A stretch of 64,000 nt of DNA, taken from Nonomuraea helvata. GTDB taxonomy: Bacteria > Actinomycetota > Actinomycetes > Streptosporangiales > Streptosporangiaceae. Position 1 is the stretch's first letter, and the number at the start of each line of letters is the position of its first letter. Below are positions 1 to 7,678 of this stretch, one piece after another. Location: NCBI RefSeq assembly GCF_039535785.1, contig NZ_BAAAXV010000005.1, positions 496,001 to 560,000 of the forward strand, read 5' to 3'. The notes under the pieces are model-generated. The model was not told the origin of the DNA. It searched no databases and saw only the letters and a list, made by a program, of their open reading frames with translations. Position numbers and translations under genes: made by a program.

Positions 1-213
1 ATCGAGCTCGCGGCGAACCTGTCCTGCGCCTACGGCCAGCAGTACGAACGGGAGGGCTCGGCCAAGCGCGACATCGCCAGGTTCTACTACCGGCTCGCCG
101 CCGGCCACGGCCACCCGCGCGCCGTCGAACGCCTCCGGGCCCTGCGCGTCGTCCCGTTCGGCAAACTGCTTCCGGCCCCCATAGGCACCGAGCACCGACC
201 AGGAGGTGGATGA
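1..213 (+). CDS. C-terminal end of a Sel1/TPR-like protein (partial)
   Basis: An open frame enters from the left edge and ends at TGA 211-213, giving about 70 C-terminal residues. The tail has an alanine-rich helical pattern (YYRLAAGHGHPRAVERLRAL) that resembles Sel1/TPR helices, so a repeat-containing regulatory or scaffold protein is plausible. The start and most of the protein lie outside the window and the family cannot be fixed. It converges on the HExxH gene with only two bases between the two stop codons. Confidence 0.55.
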   Translation: MELAANLSCAYGQQYEREGSAKRDIARFYYRLAAGHGHPRAVERLRALRVVPFGKLLPAPIGTEHRPGGG

Positions 214-215
214 GG

Positions 216-2969
216 TCAGCCTCTCCCGAAAGAGATGACGAACGGGCATTCGGGCCCGTGCCGGTCGTTGCGCGCCTCGTAGGAGTCCAGGTATTCGCCG
301 TTGCGGCGCACATGGACGATGTTGCCGTCGAGCGTGCACCGGTTGCCGGATGCGAGGAGGTCGGCGAGGGGATCGCTGTGCTCGACCGGATAGAGGGACT
401 CGACGCTCTCGTAGTCGATGTTCACCTCATCCGCCGACCGGGTGAGGGTCTCTCCGGTGAAGCCGTACATCCGCAGTTCCGAGACGCACAGCAGCAGTTT
501 GGCGCTCTCCCGCTCGATCTCGTCGGCGTACGCCGGCAGCTCGGCGCGGATGACGTCGCGCAGGTGTCCGGCGTACTGCCTGGTGGAGGCGCAGGTATAG
601 GAGCACGGCATGTACGCGATGAGCCCGTGCACGCGGTGCCGGATGAACGGGTTGCACAGCAGCGACGGCTCGCCGCGGGTGTTGCGGAGCGCCGCGTAGT
701 AGGTGTTGTCGTCGTGCCAGTTGTTGCGGGCCCGGAAGAAGTCCTGGCAGCAGCGGGGATAGCCGAGGGCGTCGCCGAACTTGTCGTGGTCCGCCCGGTG
801 CTTGTTGACAAGTTTGCCGTTCACGATCAGCGGATACCAGCCCGCCGCCACCACGCGGTCGAGCGCTGCGCTGTCGCGGGCGAGGAAGACGTGTGCCTCG
901 GTGCCCTCGGTCAGCGCCGGGGCGAAAGCGGCGCGGGTGGTGGTGAGCTGACCCGGCGGAACCTGCGCGAGCTGCGGGGAGAACCGGTCGAAGCAGGCGT
1001 CCACGTGATACCGCAGGCCGAGCTCGGCGACCAGAGCGAGGAACGGGTGCCAGCCGTCCTCGGGGATCCACGCGTCCATCGCGGGTTTCAGGCCGTGAGC
1101 CACGGCGATGAGGGTCGGAAGCTGGGCCCCCGCGAGTGTCGCCGCGACGAAGTTCCAGTAAGGGCTGCCGCGCAGTTCGGCTTCTACCGGCTCTGACACC
1201 GGCAGCAGCACCGAACGGGGGTGGGCGGGAGGTGCGGAGGGCAGCGTGAGGATCGGCGCTGCTGACGGCCGTATGTCCTGGTTGACGGCGGGTGGCTCCG
1301 CCTTGGCCATGAGCTGCTCGGTCCGGGTGAGGATGTGCAGGGCCTCGTCGCGCCGCCCCAGATGCCGCAGCGCGAAGGCGTAGCACTGCCAGAAGTACGG
1401 GCTGCGCGGATCCAGCCCGACGCAGGAGGCGTAGTGCTCGGCCGCCGCGCGATAGTCGCCTCGCACGTACGCCACATGCGCGACCGCCAGGTCCGCGGTC
1501 AGTGACGTGCCGGGCGTGACGGACGGCAGTTCGACATCCTCCGGCAGCGCCCGGGCCGCCTCCAGCAGCGAGTCTCCCGTGTACCAGCGCCGGACGACGC
1601 CGTTGGGCACCCACTGTTCGGGCAGGCCCAATGCGCGCAGGACGCCGGCCGCCGCGGGATCCGGCAGAACCGGCGCCGGCTCGTCCAGCATGGGCGAGGG
1701 CGGGTTGCGCTCGTCCCAGCGCGCCCGGTGCGCCGCGAGGTCGGCGTCGATGCGGTGGCGGTCGCCGGGTGGGGGCAGCGGCAGCCCGTCGGCGCATTCT
1801 TCGGCCCACGCGACGATCTCCGCGACGAACGCCGCACCGAGCGGCGACAGGATGGCGTGTTCACGCAGGCCGTCCAGCCCCACGCGGATCTGGCGGACGA
1901 TCCGGTAGGCGCGAGCCACGACCTCCTCGGGCCGCATCCCTCCCGCGTCCGGGAGGTCGAGCAGGCCCCGGTGGAAGTGCGCGGCCATGGCGAAGCTGTA
2001 CACCGCGTGCAACAGGCCGGTGAGCGGCCGGGGATCGTCCCGCCAGGGCGAATAATGCAGGGCCTCGCCGGCGTCGTCGACGATCAGCGGGACGATCGTC
2101 ATGATCGCGTTGAGCTTCTGGTGCCCGTACTCGTGCACGAGCGCCTCGACGATCGACAGTGGCCTGCCCAGGGAGAGCGCGACGAGGCCGGGCGCTTCGC
2201 GGAAGCTGCCGCTGAGATGCCGCCGCTCGTCCGGGGAGTGCACCGGGACGATCACGTTGACTCCGCCGGACAGCTCTTCCGCCAGCGGCTCGGACACCCG
2301 GGCGATCAGGTGCAGCTGCTCCTCCAGGGTCGCGCGCCAGTGCTCCGCGGCGGCCGGGTCCAGGTCGGCGAAGGAGAAGTCGGCGCGGCCGCCGAGCCGC
2401 AGATCGTGGTCGAGCCAGTTGAGCTCGATGCCGCCGGACAGCCTGGGGACCCGGGACGACGGCGGGTCGCCGGCGAACGTCGCTTCCTTGACCGCGAGCC
2501 GGACACGGCGGCGAGGCTCCCCCATGGTCAGCGTCAGGCCCGCGCCGGGCAGGCTGACCCGGCCGTGGGCGTCGGCGCGGACGGTCGCGTCCAGCTGCCC
2601 CGTCCCTGCCAGGTACAGCGCCGCGCAGGCCGGCCGCGCGAACTCCCGCAGGTGCGGAACGAGATGTACGTCGGGGAAGCGTTCGTGGGCACGCCGTCGG
2701 ACCAGGTCCCAGGCCACATCGACCCAGAAGGCGACGCTGGGATGGCCCAGCACGCGCCGCTGGACGGGTGCGGCCGCCTCGGTCAACGCTTGGAGGCAGC
2801 CGGGGAACCCCGACGCGGCCAGCACCGGCTCCGGCAGCAGGGAGGCCAGGCGGCGCACTCCGACGAGGGTGTTCAGGTAGCGCGACGCGAAGACGGCCCG
2901 GGTGGTGTCGGTCCACCCGCCGGGCCTGGCGAACGCCGCGATGGTCGATTGATCGAGCCGGGGAGTCAC
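216..2969 (-). CDS. HExxH-motif putative peptide beta-hydroxylase with TPRs and a C-terminal Cys-rich domain
   Basis: A 917-aa third gene of the RiPP operon. The GTG start overlaps the stop of the radical SAM gene by 4 nt (GTGA), so the two are translationally coupled. Residues 1-430 form a domain with a metal-binding HEYGH at 279-283, as in the HEXXH-motif family that accompanies radical SAM peptide clusters; from memory this family is now named aKG-HExxH-type peptide beta-hydroxylase. Residues about 480-560 look like TPRs (WQCYAFALRHLGRRDEAL) and could bind the long repetitive precursor. Residues about 600-917 are a separate domain with GYPRCCQDFF and further cysteines (PCSYTCAS), faintly like DUF483 proteins and otherwise unknown. 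Expected role: hydroxylation or other oxidation of the precursor core. The reaction is inferred from family membership and context; the HExxH and the fusion are seen directly. Confidence 0.75.
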   Translation of the reverse strand: MTPRLDQSTIAAFARPGGWTDTTRAVFASRYLNTLVGVRRLASLLPEPVLAASGFPGCLQALTEAAAPVQRRVLGHPSVAFWVDVAWDLVRRRAHERFPDVHLVPHLREFARPACAALYLAGTGQLDATVRADAHGRVSLPGAGLTLTMGEPRRRVRLAVKEATFAGDPPSSRVPRLSGGIELNWLDHDLRLGGRADFSFADLDPAAAEHWRATLEEQLHLIARVSEPLAEELSGGVNVIVPVHSPDERRHLSGSFREAPGLVALSLGRPLSIVEALVHEYGHQKLNAIMTIVPLIVDDAGEALHYSPWRDDPRPLTGLLHAVYSFAMAAHFHRGLLDLPDAGGMRPEEVVARAYRIVRQIRVGLDGLREHAILSPLGAAFVAEIVAWAEECADGLPLPPPGDRHRIDADLAAHRARWDERNPPSPMLDEPAPVLPDPAAAGVLRALGLPEQWVPNGVVRRWYTGDSLLEAARALPEDVELPSVTPGTSLTADLAVAHVAYVRGDYRAAAEHYASCVGLDPRSPYFWQCYAFALRHLGRRDEALHILTRTEQLMAKAEPPAVNQDIRPSAAPILTLPSAPPAHPRSVLLPVSEPVEAELRGSPYWNFVAATLAGAQLPTLIAVAHGLKPAMDAWIPEDGWHPFLALVAELGLRYHVDACFDRFSPQLAQVPPGQLTTTRAAFAPALTEGTEAHVFLARDSAALDRVVAAGWYPLIVNGKLVNKHRADHDKFGDALGYPRCCQDFFRARNNWHDDNTYYAALRNTRGEPSLLCNPFIRHRVHGLIAYMPCSYTCASTRQYAGHLRDVIRAELPAYADEIERESAKLLLCVSELRMYGFTGETLTRSADEVNIDYESVESLYPVEHSDPLADLLASGNRCTLDGNIVHVRRNGEYLDSYEARNDRHGPECPFVISFGRG

Positions 2970-4123
2970 TGGATGTGCCGCCCTTCGTCGCGCCTGGCCA
3001 GGCTCTTCAGATCGGTGCGGACCGTTCCGACGATGGTGCGGATCAGCTTCATCAGGTCCGCGCAGTACACCGACGGGTTGGCGAACCCGTTCTCGCGCGA
3101 GTAACGCTGGGGGAAGTAGCCGCCGCCGCAGATGCGTACCAGATCGCAGGCCCGGCAGGTGTCACTGAGGGTCGCCCACGCGTTCTGCCGCGCCCGGACC
3201 TTGGGAGAGGTCAGCGCGTCGTCGAAGCTGTGGTCGAACAGGTTCATGCCGAGCTGACAGGCGCCCGGATGGGTCACCTTGAGCGTGTCCACGGCCTGGA
3301 TCTCGCCGTTGGTCTCCACGACCACGAAGTCGACCGGCTGCAGGCCCCACTCCTCCGAGCTCTGCGTCGCGCCGAGGAAGAGCGCGATGATGTCGCGGAA
3401 GCGCCGGATCCTGATCGGCTGGGGCTTCTCGGCGTACCAGACGTCGAAGATCGGCAGGAGCCAGTCGGCGTACGGCGTGGCCTGGGGGGAATCCTTGCCC
3501 GGCGGCCTGCGGTCGTGGTGGCCGAGCGGCAGGAGGAAGTCAACCGACGACGGGCCGAGCGAACGGAAGTAGGAGTAGGTCTCCAGCGGATCCGCGGCCA
3601 GGTCGACGACCGCGAGAATGCCGCCCCACAGCCGGGGCGCCGTCTGTAACAGGGCGATCGCCCTCTCCACGGCCTCGAACGAGGAGCGGCCCGCGTGGTC
3701 GAGCCGGTGCAGATCCTGGACCGAGCGGGGGCCGTCCATGCTGAGCCCGAAGGAGAGCTCCCACTCCTGGCAGAAGGCCAGGACCTGCTCGGTGTACAGG
3801 ACGCCGTTCGTCTGCCCGTTCCAGCGGATCCGGACGTCGGGCGCGTGCCGGGTGACCGTCTCGAACAACGTCCGCAGATAGTCCACGCCGAGCAGCAGCG
3901 GCTCGCCGCCGTGCAGGATGATGTCGGCCTGCGGCAGGCCGTGGGCCAGGGCGTGCTCGTTGATCCGCTGCCCCAGCCGGGCCGCGGTCTCCACCGACAT
4001 GCGGTGCGGCTGCCGCCGCCAGGACTGGTCGGCGTGGTGGTAGACGTAGCAGTAGTCGCAGTCGAGGTTGCACCGCGACGCCACCTTGCAGATGAACGAC
4101 TTGAACGGCGCGGCCTCAACCAC
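2966..4123 (-). CDS. Radical SAM/SPASM-type RiPP maturase (FxsB-like)
   Basis: A 385-aa radical SAM enzyme. The cluster motif is C18-NLD-C22-DY-C25, the canonical CxxxCxxC that holds the SAM-binding 4Fe-4S cluster. The C-terminal cysteines C323, C326, C332 and C354 (CRAC, RICGGGY, VYCADL) have a SPASM-like layout for auxiliary clusters. The fold resembles the FxsB-type maturases of actinobacterial peptide clusters, but the FxsB C-terminal extension is absent here; a separate HExxH protein is encoded next. The GTG start at 4123 overlaps the precursor stop by 8 nt and has no good ribosome site, so translation is probably coupled to the precursor. The likely role is oxidative cross-linking of the aromatic triplets in the precursor; this is inference from enzymes that make three-residue cyclophanes. 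Confidence 0.85.
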   Translation of the reverse strand: MVEAAPFKSFICKVASRCNLDCDYCYVYHHADQSWRRQPHRMSVETAARLGQRINEHALAHGLPQADIILHGGEPLLLGVDYLRTLFETVTRHAPDVRIRWNGQTNGVLYTEQVLAFCQEWELSFGLSMDGPRSVQDLHRLDHAGRSSFEAVERAIALLQTAPRLWGGILAVVDLAADPLETYSYFRSLGPSSVDFLLPLGHHDRRPPGKDSPQATPYADWLLPIFDVWYAEKPQPIRIRRFRDIIALFLGATQSSEEWGLQPVDFVVVETNGEIQAVDTLKVTHPGACQLGMNLFDHSFDDALTSPKVRARQNAWATLSDTCRACDLVRICGGGYFPQRYSRENGFANPSVYCADLMKLIRTIVGTVRTDLKSLARRDEGRHIQ

Positions 4124-4469
4124 GTCCGGACCACGAACTGTGCGAGCTGAACGAGTCGAAGGAACTGAACGAGCTGAAGGAGTCGAACGAGCTGAACGCG
4201 CTGTGCTGGCTGTGCTGGCTGTGGGCGCTGAAGGCGCTGAACGAGCCGAACGCGCTGTGGCGGCTGTGCGAGCTGAACGCGCTGTGGCGGCTGTGCGAGC
4301 TGAAGATCTGCCCGAGCGTGCCGCCGGCCATCTCCTGCGGATAGAGCTCCGTCAGGATCTGCCCCAGCACCGTTCCTTCCAGTTCCTCGACGGAGCTCAG
4401 GTCGAACTCGCCGAGTTCCAGATCGATTCCCTCGAGAGAGATCTCCTCGCCATCCGATGACTCGGCCAT
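4116..4469 (-). CDS. RiPP precursor with 20 tandem aromatic-X-X core triplets
   Basis: A 117-aa peptide. ATG 4469 was chosen because GGAGG lies 6 nt upstream; an in-frame start at 4568 has no such site. Residues 1-55 are an acidic leader (EEISLEGIDLELGEFDL, then LGQILTELYPQEMAGG). Residues 56-115 are 20 perfect triplets with an aromatic at every third position: 11 Phe, 8 His and 1 Trp. The second residue is almost always Ser; the third is Ser, Ala, Arg or Gln, with Gly in the final triplet. The last triplet is WSG, followed by RG-COOH. The gene is first in an operon with a radical SAM enzyme and an HExxH enzyme and has its own promoter. Known triceptide precursors carry one to a few aromatic-X-X motifs, so this is an extreme form. 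HxsA-type His-Xaa-Ser repeats are a superficially similar family but have a different register. Confidence 0.88.
   Translation of the reverse strand: MAESSDGEEISLEGIDLELGEFDLSSVEELEGTVLGQILTELYPQEMAGGTLGQIFSSHSRHSAFSSHSRHSAFGSFSAFSAHSQHSQHSAFSSFDSFSSFSSFDSFSSHSSWSGRG
4125..4304 (-). repeat. 9-nt coding repeat encoding aromatic-Ser-X triplets
   Basis: Twenty 9-nt units in the precursor core. Locally units group into longer near-identical blocks, such as two copies encoding F-SS-H-SR-H-SA and two encoding F-SS-F-DS. This suggests growth by slippage or duplication with selection on the aromatic position. Confidence 0.85.
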
Positions 4470-4538
4470 CCGAAACCTCCAGAGCTGGACATCCCTTTGG
4501 GGGACTTCGCCCGATATGAGGCAGCAGGGTCTGCAGAC

Positions 4539-4568
4539 ATAGCACAGCAACTCCCCGTGATTAGTCAA
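4539..4568 (-). promoter_or_regulatory. Putative promoter of the RiPP operon
   Basis: Read on the minus strand: TTGACT (-35, 4563-4568), an 18-bp spacer, then TGCTAT (-10, 4539-4544). This gives a leader of about 65 nt before the precursor ATG. The -35 box is a good match and the -10 box is weak. No regulator gene adjoins the operon. Confidence 0.4.
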
Positions 4569-4590
4569 GCCTAAGGAGTAGTGGACCCCG

Positions 4591-5733
4591 TCAGAGAGCG
4601 AGCGCGCGGACCGCGTCCTCGTCCACGCCGATCCCCAGGCCGGGGCCGGTGGGCACGTGGGCGACGCCGTCAGCGACGGTGATGACCGGATCCGTGGCGT
4701 AGGGGCTGGTGATGAACTGCCGGCCGTTGAGGTCGACCGGCGTGTCCACGCCGAACGCGGCGAACAGGTGGAGCGAGGCGGCCAGCCCGATGTCGGACTC
4801 CGTGAGGCCGGAGCCCATGATCGCCAGGCCGGCGTCCTCGGCGAGCTGGCACTGGCGCAGCGCCAGGGTCAGCCCGCCGCAGCGCTGCACCTTGGCGACG
4901 GCGACGTCGATGGCGTCGAGCCGGACGAACGTCGCCAGGTCGCTCGGGTGGCGCAGGCTCTCGTCCACGGCCACCGGGATGGGGCTGGCGTCACGCAGGC
5001 GGCGCAGACCGGCGATGTCGTTGGACGGCAGCGGCTGCTCGAAGACGGCGACGTTCAGATCGGCCAGGCGTCTGGCCACCCGGAGCGCGGCGGCGGCCGT
5101 GTAGCCCTGGTTGGCGTCCACCCAGAGCACGGCGTCGGGGGCGGCGGCGCGCACGGCCTCCACGATGGCCACGTCCTCGTCCTCGTCGTGCAGGCCGACC
5201 TTGACCTTGACGTGGCGGTAGCCGTGCGCGCGGCCCTCGGCCACGGAGCCGGCGGCCGCGTCCGCCGACTCGGTGGCCACGATCCAGGCCATCTCGATGG
5301 TGTCGCGCCTGCGCCGGCCCCACAGCTCGCCGAGGGAGACGCCGAGGCTGCGGGCGTAGGCGTCGTGGCAGGCCACGTCGACCGCCGCGCGCGCCAGCGG
5401 CATGCCGATCGAGAAGCCCTTGCTGATGGTGCGGTCGAAGGCGCGGCAGAGCCCGTCCAGGTCCCACAGCGGGCGGCCGACGGCCGCCGGTGCCAGGTAG
5501 CCCTCGATGGTGGAGACGATGGACTCGGTGGTCTCGTACGTCCAGGAGGGGATCGGGGTGGCCTCGCCCCACCCGGTGGCGCCGTCGTCGGCCGTGACCT
5601 TCACCAGGACTCTGACGGCCGGACGGCCGCCTTGGACGACGGAGCCGCCCGCGACGGCGAAGTCGCGCAGCGAGGGGAGGGCCACGGTGAAGGTCTCGAC
5701 GCGTGCTATCCGATTCACGTTTTTCAGTACCAT
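4591..5733 (-). CDS. Enolase-superfamily enzyme (mandelate racemase/muconate-lactonizing type)
   Basis: 380 aa with the full catalytic set of the muconate-cycloisomerase/MR subgroup: K176-V-K178, metal ligands D206, E232 and D257, and K281 on the opposite face. Such proteins abstract an alpha-proton from a carboxylate and then racemize, cycloisomerize or dehydrate it; the substrate cannot be read from sequence. It is the last gene of the seven-gene sugar operon, its ATG overlapping the upstream dehydrogenase by 10 nt. In this setting an acid-sugar dehydratase or a lactone cycloisomerase/epimerase is the most reasonable role (inference). The stop is 21 bp from the RiPP control region. Confidence 0.8.
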   Translation of the reverse strand: MVLKNVNRIARVETFTVALPSLRDFAVAGGSVVQGGRPAVRVLVKVTADDGATGWGEATPIPSWTYETTESIVSTIEGYLAPAAVGRPLWDLDGLCRAFDRTISKGFSIGMPLARAAVDVACHDAYARSLGVSLGELWGRRRRDTIEMAWIVATESADAAAGSVAEGRAHGYRHVKVKVGLHDEDEDVAIVEAVRAAAPDAVLWVDANQGYTAAAALRVARRLADLNVAVFEQPLPSNDIAGLRRLRDASPIPVAVDESLRHPSDLATFVRLDAIDVAVAKVQRCGGLTLALRQCQLAEDAGLAIMGSGLTESDIGLAASLHLFAAFGVDTPVDLNGRQFITSPYATDPVITVADGVAHVPTGPGLGIGVDEDAVRALAL

Positions 5734-6695
5734 TCGGACTTGTCGACCAGGTTGATCAGTTCGCGCCCGGCCACGAAGCGCCGGGCGTTCTCCAGCAGTA
5801 CGGCGAAGCGCCGCTCGTCGGCATGTGGCCCCACGCCCGCCACGTGCGGGGTGATGATCACGTCGGGACGCCGCCAGAGCGGGTGATCGGCGGGCAGCGG
5901 CTCGGTCTCGAAGACGTCCAGGGCCGCGCCGGCCAGGTGTTCCGTGGACAGGGCGGCGACCAGGTCGTCGAGCCGCAGGATGGGCCCGCGGCCGATGTTG
6001 ACGACGTACGCCCCGGGCTTGGCCAGCGCCATCCGCCGCGCGTCCAGCAGGCCCTCGGTGGCGGGGGTGTGCGGAACGGTCAGGATGACCAGGTCCGCCT
6101 CGGGAAGCAGCCGGTCGAGGCCGTCTGCCGGCAGCACCTCGGCGAAGCCCGGCACGGGGCCACCGCGCCGGGCGTCCACGCCCACCACCCTGGTGCCGAA
6201 CGCCGCCAGCAGCCTGCCGACCTCGGCCCCGACCGCGCCCACTCCCACCACCAGGGCGGTGGCCTCGCCCATGGAGAGCACCGCGCCGGGGTCCCAGTCG
6301 GGTGCCCAGCGCGCGCCGGCCTGTTCGCGGGCGTACCGGGGCAGGCCCCTGGCCAGCGCGAGCACCAGCGCCAGCGCGTGCGCGGCCACGTGGTCGGTGT
6401 AGGTGTCACGCATGTTGGTGACCTGCACGGGGTGCGCGACCAGGGCCGGGTGGTAGAACCCCGGGGGCGGCCCGGCCTGCGCGGCCTGCAGCCAGCGCAG
6501 CCGTCCGGCGTGCGCCAGCAGGTCCGCGGGCAGGGTGCCGTAGGCGGCGTCGGCCTCCGCCAGCGCCTGTGCCGCTTCCGAAAGGGTCCCGGGCTCAAGC
6601 ACGACGAGCTCCGGCACCGCCTCCTCCAGCCGGGCCCGCCAGTCGGCGGTGGCCGGATCGTGCGGCGGCAGCAGCACCAGGGTGGTCCGGCTCAT
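5724..6695 (-). CDS. D-2-hydroxyacid dehydrogenase (NAD(P)-dependent)
   Basis: 323 aa. The Rossmann motif is VVGVGAVGAEV near residue 150. The catalytic triad of the family is present: R236 in NIGRGP, E265 in FETEP and H284 in TPHVAG. Family members interconvert 2-keto acids and D-2-hydroxy acids, for example glyoxylate or hydroxypyruvate reduction. The ATG overlaps the upstream dehydrogenase stop as ATGA. It is one of two paralogous dehydrogenases encoded side by side in the sugar operon, which suggests two successive redox steps or a partner pair on an acid sugar; the substrate is unknown. Confidence 0.85.
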   Translation of the reverse strand: MSRTTLVLLPPHDPATADWRARLEEAVPELVVLEPGTLSEAAQALAEADAAYGTLPADLLAHAGRLRWLQAAQAGPPPGFYHPALVAHPVQVTNMRDTYTDHVAAHALALVLALARGLPRYAREQAGARWAPDWDPGAVLSMGEATALVVGVGAVGAEVGRLLAAFGTRVVGVDARRGGPVPGFAEVLPADGLDRLLPEADLVILTVPHTPATEGLLDARRMALAKPGAYVVNIGRGPILRLDDLVAALSTEHLAGAALDVFETEPLPADHPLWRRPDVIITPHVAGVGPHADERRFAVLLENARRFVAGRELINLVDKSEWY

Positions 6696-7678
6696 GCCCT
6701 CAGCGCCAGGCCGGACTCGGTGATCTCGTACAGCAGGGGCTCTCCCGCGACGTAGCGGGCGAGCTCCTCGGCCATCGCCTCCCCGTGGCGGCGCCGCTCG
6801 TGGCCCAGGCTGCCCGCCACGTGCGGGGTGACGACGATGTTGGGCATCGTGAACAGCGGCGATCCCGCGACGGGCGGTTCGGGGTCGGTGACGTCGAGTA
6901 CGGCGAACAGGTCACTCCGCCGGCTCAGCACGTCCACGAGCGCGGCCTCGTCCACGAGGCCGCCGCGGGCCGTGTTGATCAGGGTGGCGTCGGGCTTCAT
7001 CGACTCCAGCAGCGCGGCGCCGACGATGCGCCGCGTCTCGGGGGTGAGCGGCGAGTGCAGGCTGACCACGTCGGAGGTGGCGAACAGCTCCTCCAGGCCG
7101 ACGAGGCGCACGCCGAGCTCCTTCGCCTGCTCCGGGTCGGCGTACGGGTCGAAGGCCTGCACGTCGAGGCGGTGGTGGGCGAGCAGCCGCGCCGTGGCCC
7201 GGCCCGTGGCGCCGAGCGAGACCAGCCCGACCGTCGCGCCGTAGGCCCCCAGCTCGGGGCCGCGCGGTGCGGTGGCGGCGGCGGCGCGCGCGGCCAGCAC
7301 GTAGCGCCAGCCGTGCTTGAGCGCGTACAGGATCTGGGAGAGCGCGAACTCGGCGACCGGAGTGGCGTTGGCGGTGGCCGCCGAGGTGACCCGCACACCC
7401 CTGGCCCACATCTCCGGGGTGACCATCGGGCGGATGGAGCCCGCGCCGTACAGCACCAGGGAGAGCTTGGGCGCGGCGGCGAGCAGCTCGGCGTCCAGCT
7501 TGGGCGCCCCCCACCCGGTCACCAGCACCTCCAGGCCGGCGAGCACGTCGGGTGTGATCCGGTCGGCGGTGAGGAGGGGCGACGTGATGGTCAGGTGCCG
7601 CTCGATCGCCTGCCGGGCCTCGGGGCCGTAGACGTCGTCGAAGCGGTTCGGGTCCATCACGTACAGGCCGTTCAGCAT
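6692..7678 (-). CDS. D-2-hydroxyacid dehydrogenase, second paralogue
   Basis: 328 aa. ATG 7678 was chosen because AAGGAG lies 5 nt upstream; the open frame continues further upstream without a usable start. Catalytic residues are R238 (NTARGG), E267 (DPEPP) and H286 (TPHVAG). The nucleotide-binding loop is GLVSLGATGRATA, slightly off the usual GxGxxG. It overlaps the upstream gene by 7 nt and the downstream paralogue by 4 nt. Divergence from its neighbour is high, so this is not a recent duplication. The likely role is oxidation or reduction of a sugar-derived 2-hydroxy acid. Confidence 0.85.
   Translation of the reverse strand: MLNGLYVMDPNRFDDVYGPEARQAIERHLTITSPLLTADRITPDVLAGLEVLVTGWGAPKLDAELLAAAPKLSLVLYGAGSIRPMVTPEMWARGVRVTSAATANATPVAEFALSQILYALKHGWRYVLAARAAAATAPRGPELGAYGATVGLVSLGATGRATARLLAHHRLDVQAFDPYADPEQAKELGVRLVGLEELFATSDVVSLHSPLTPETRRIVGAALLESMKPDATLINTARGGLVDEAALVDVLSRRSDLFAVLDVTDPEPPVAGSPLFTMPNIVVTPHVAGSLGHERRRHGEAMAEELARYVAGEPLLYEITESGLALRA

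Noticed and set aside
4125..4304. The 9-nt periodic stretch as a microsatellite or CRISPR-like array
   Set aside because: Units lack spacers, and the variation preserves the aromatic codon at each third position. The period is exactly three codons in a gene with a ribosome site and a maturase partner, so it is coding.
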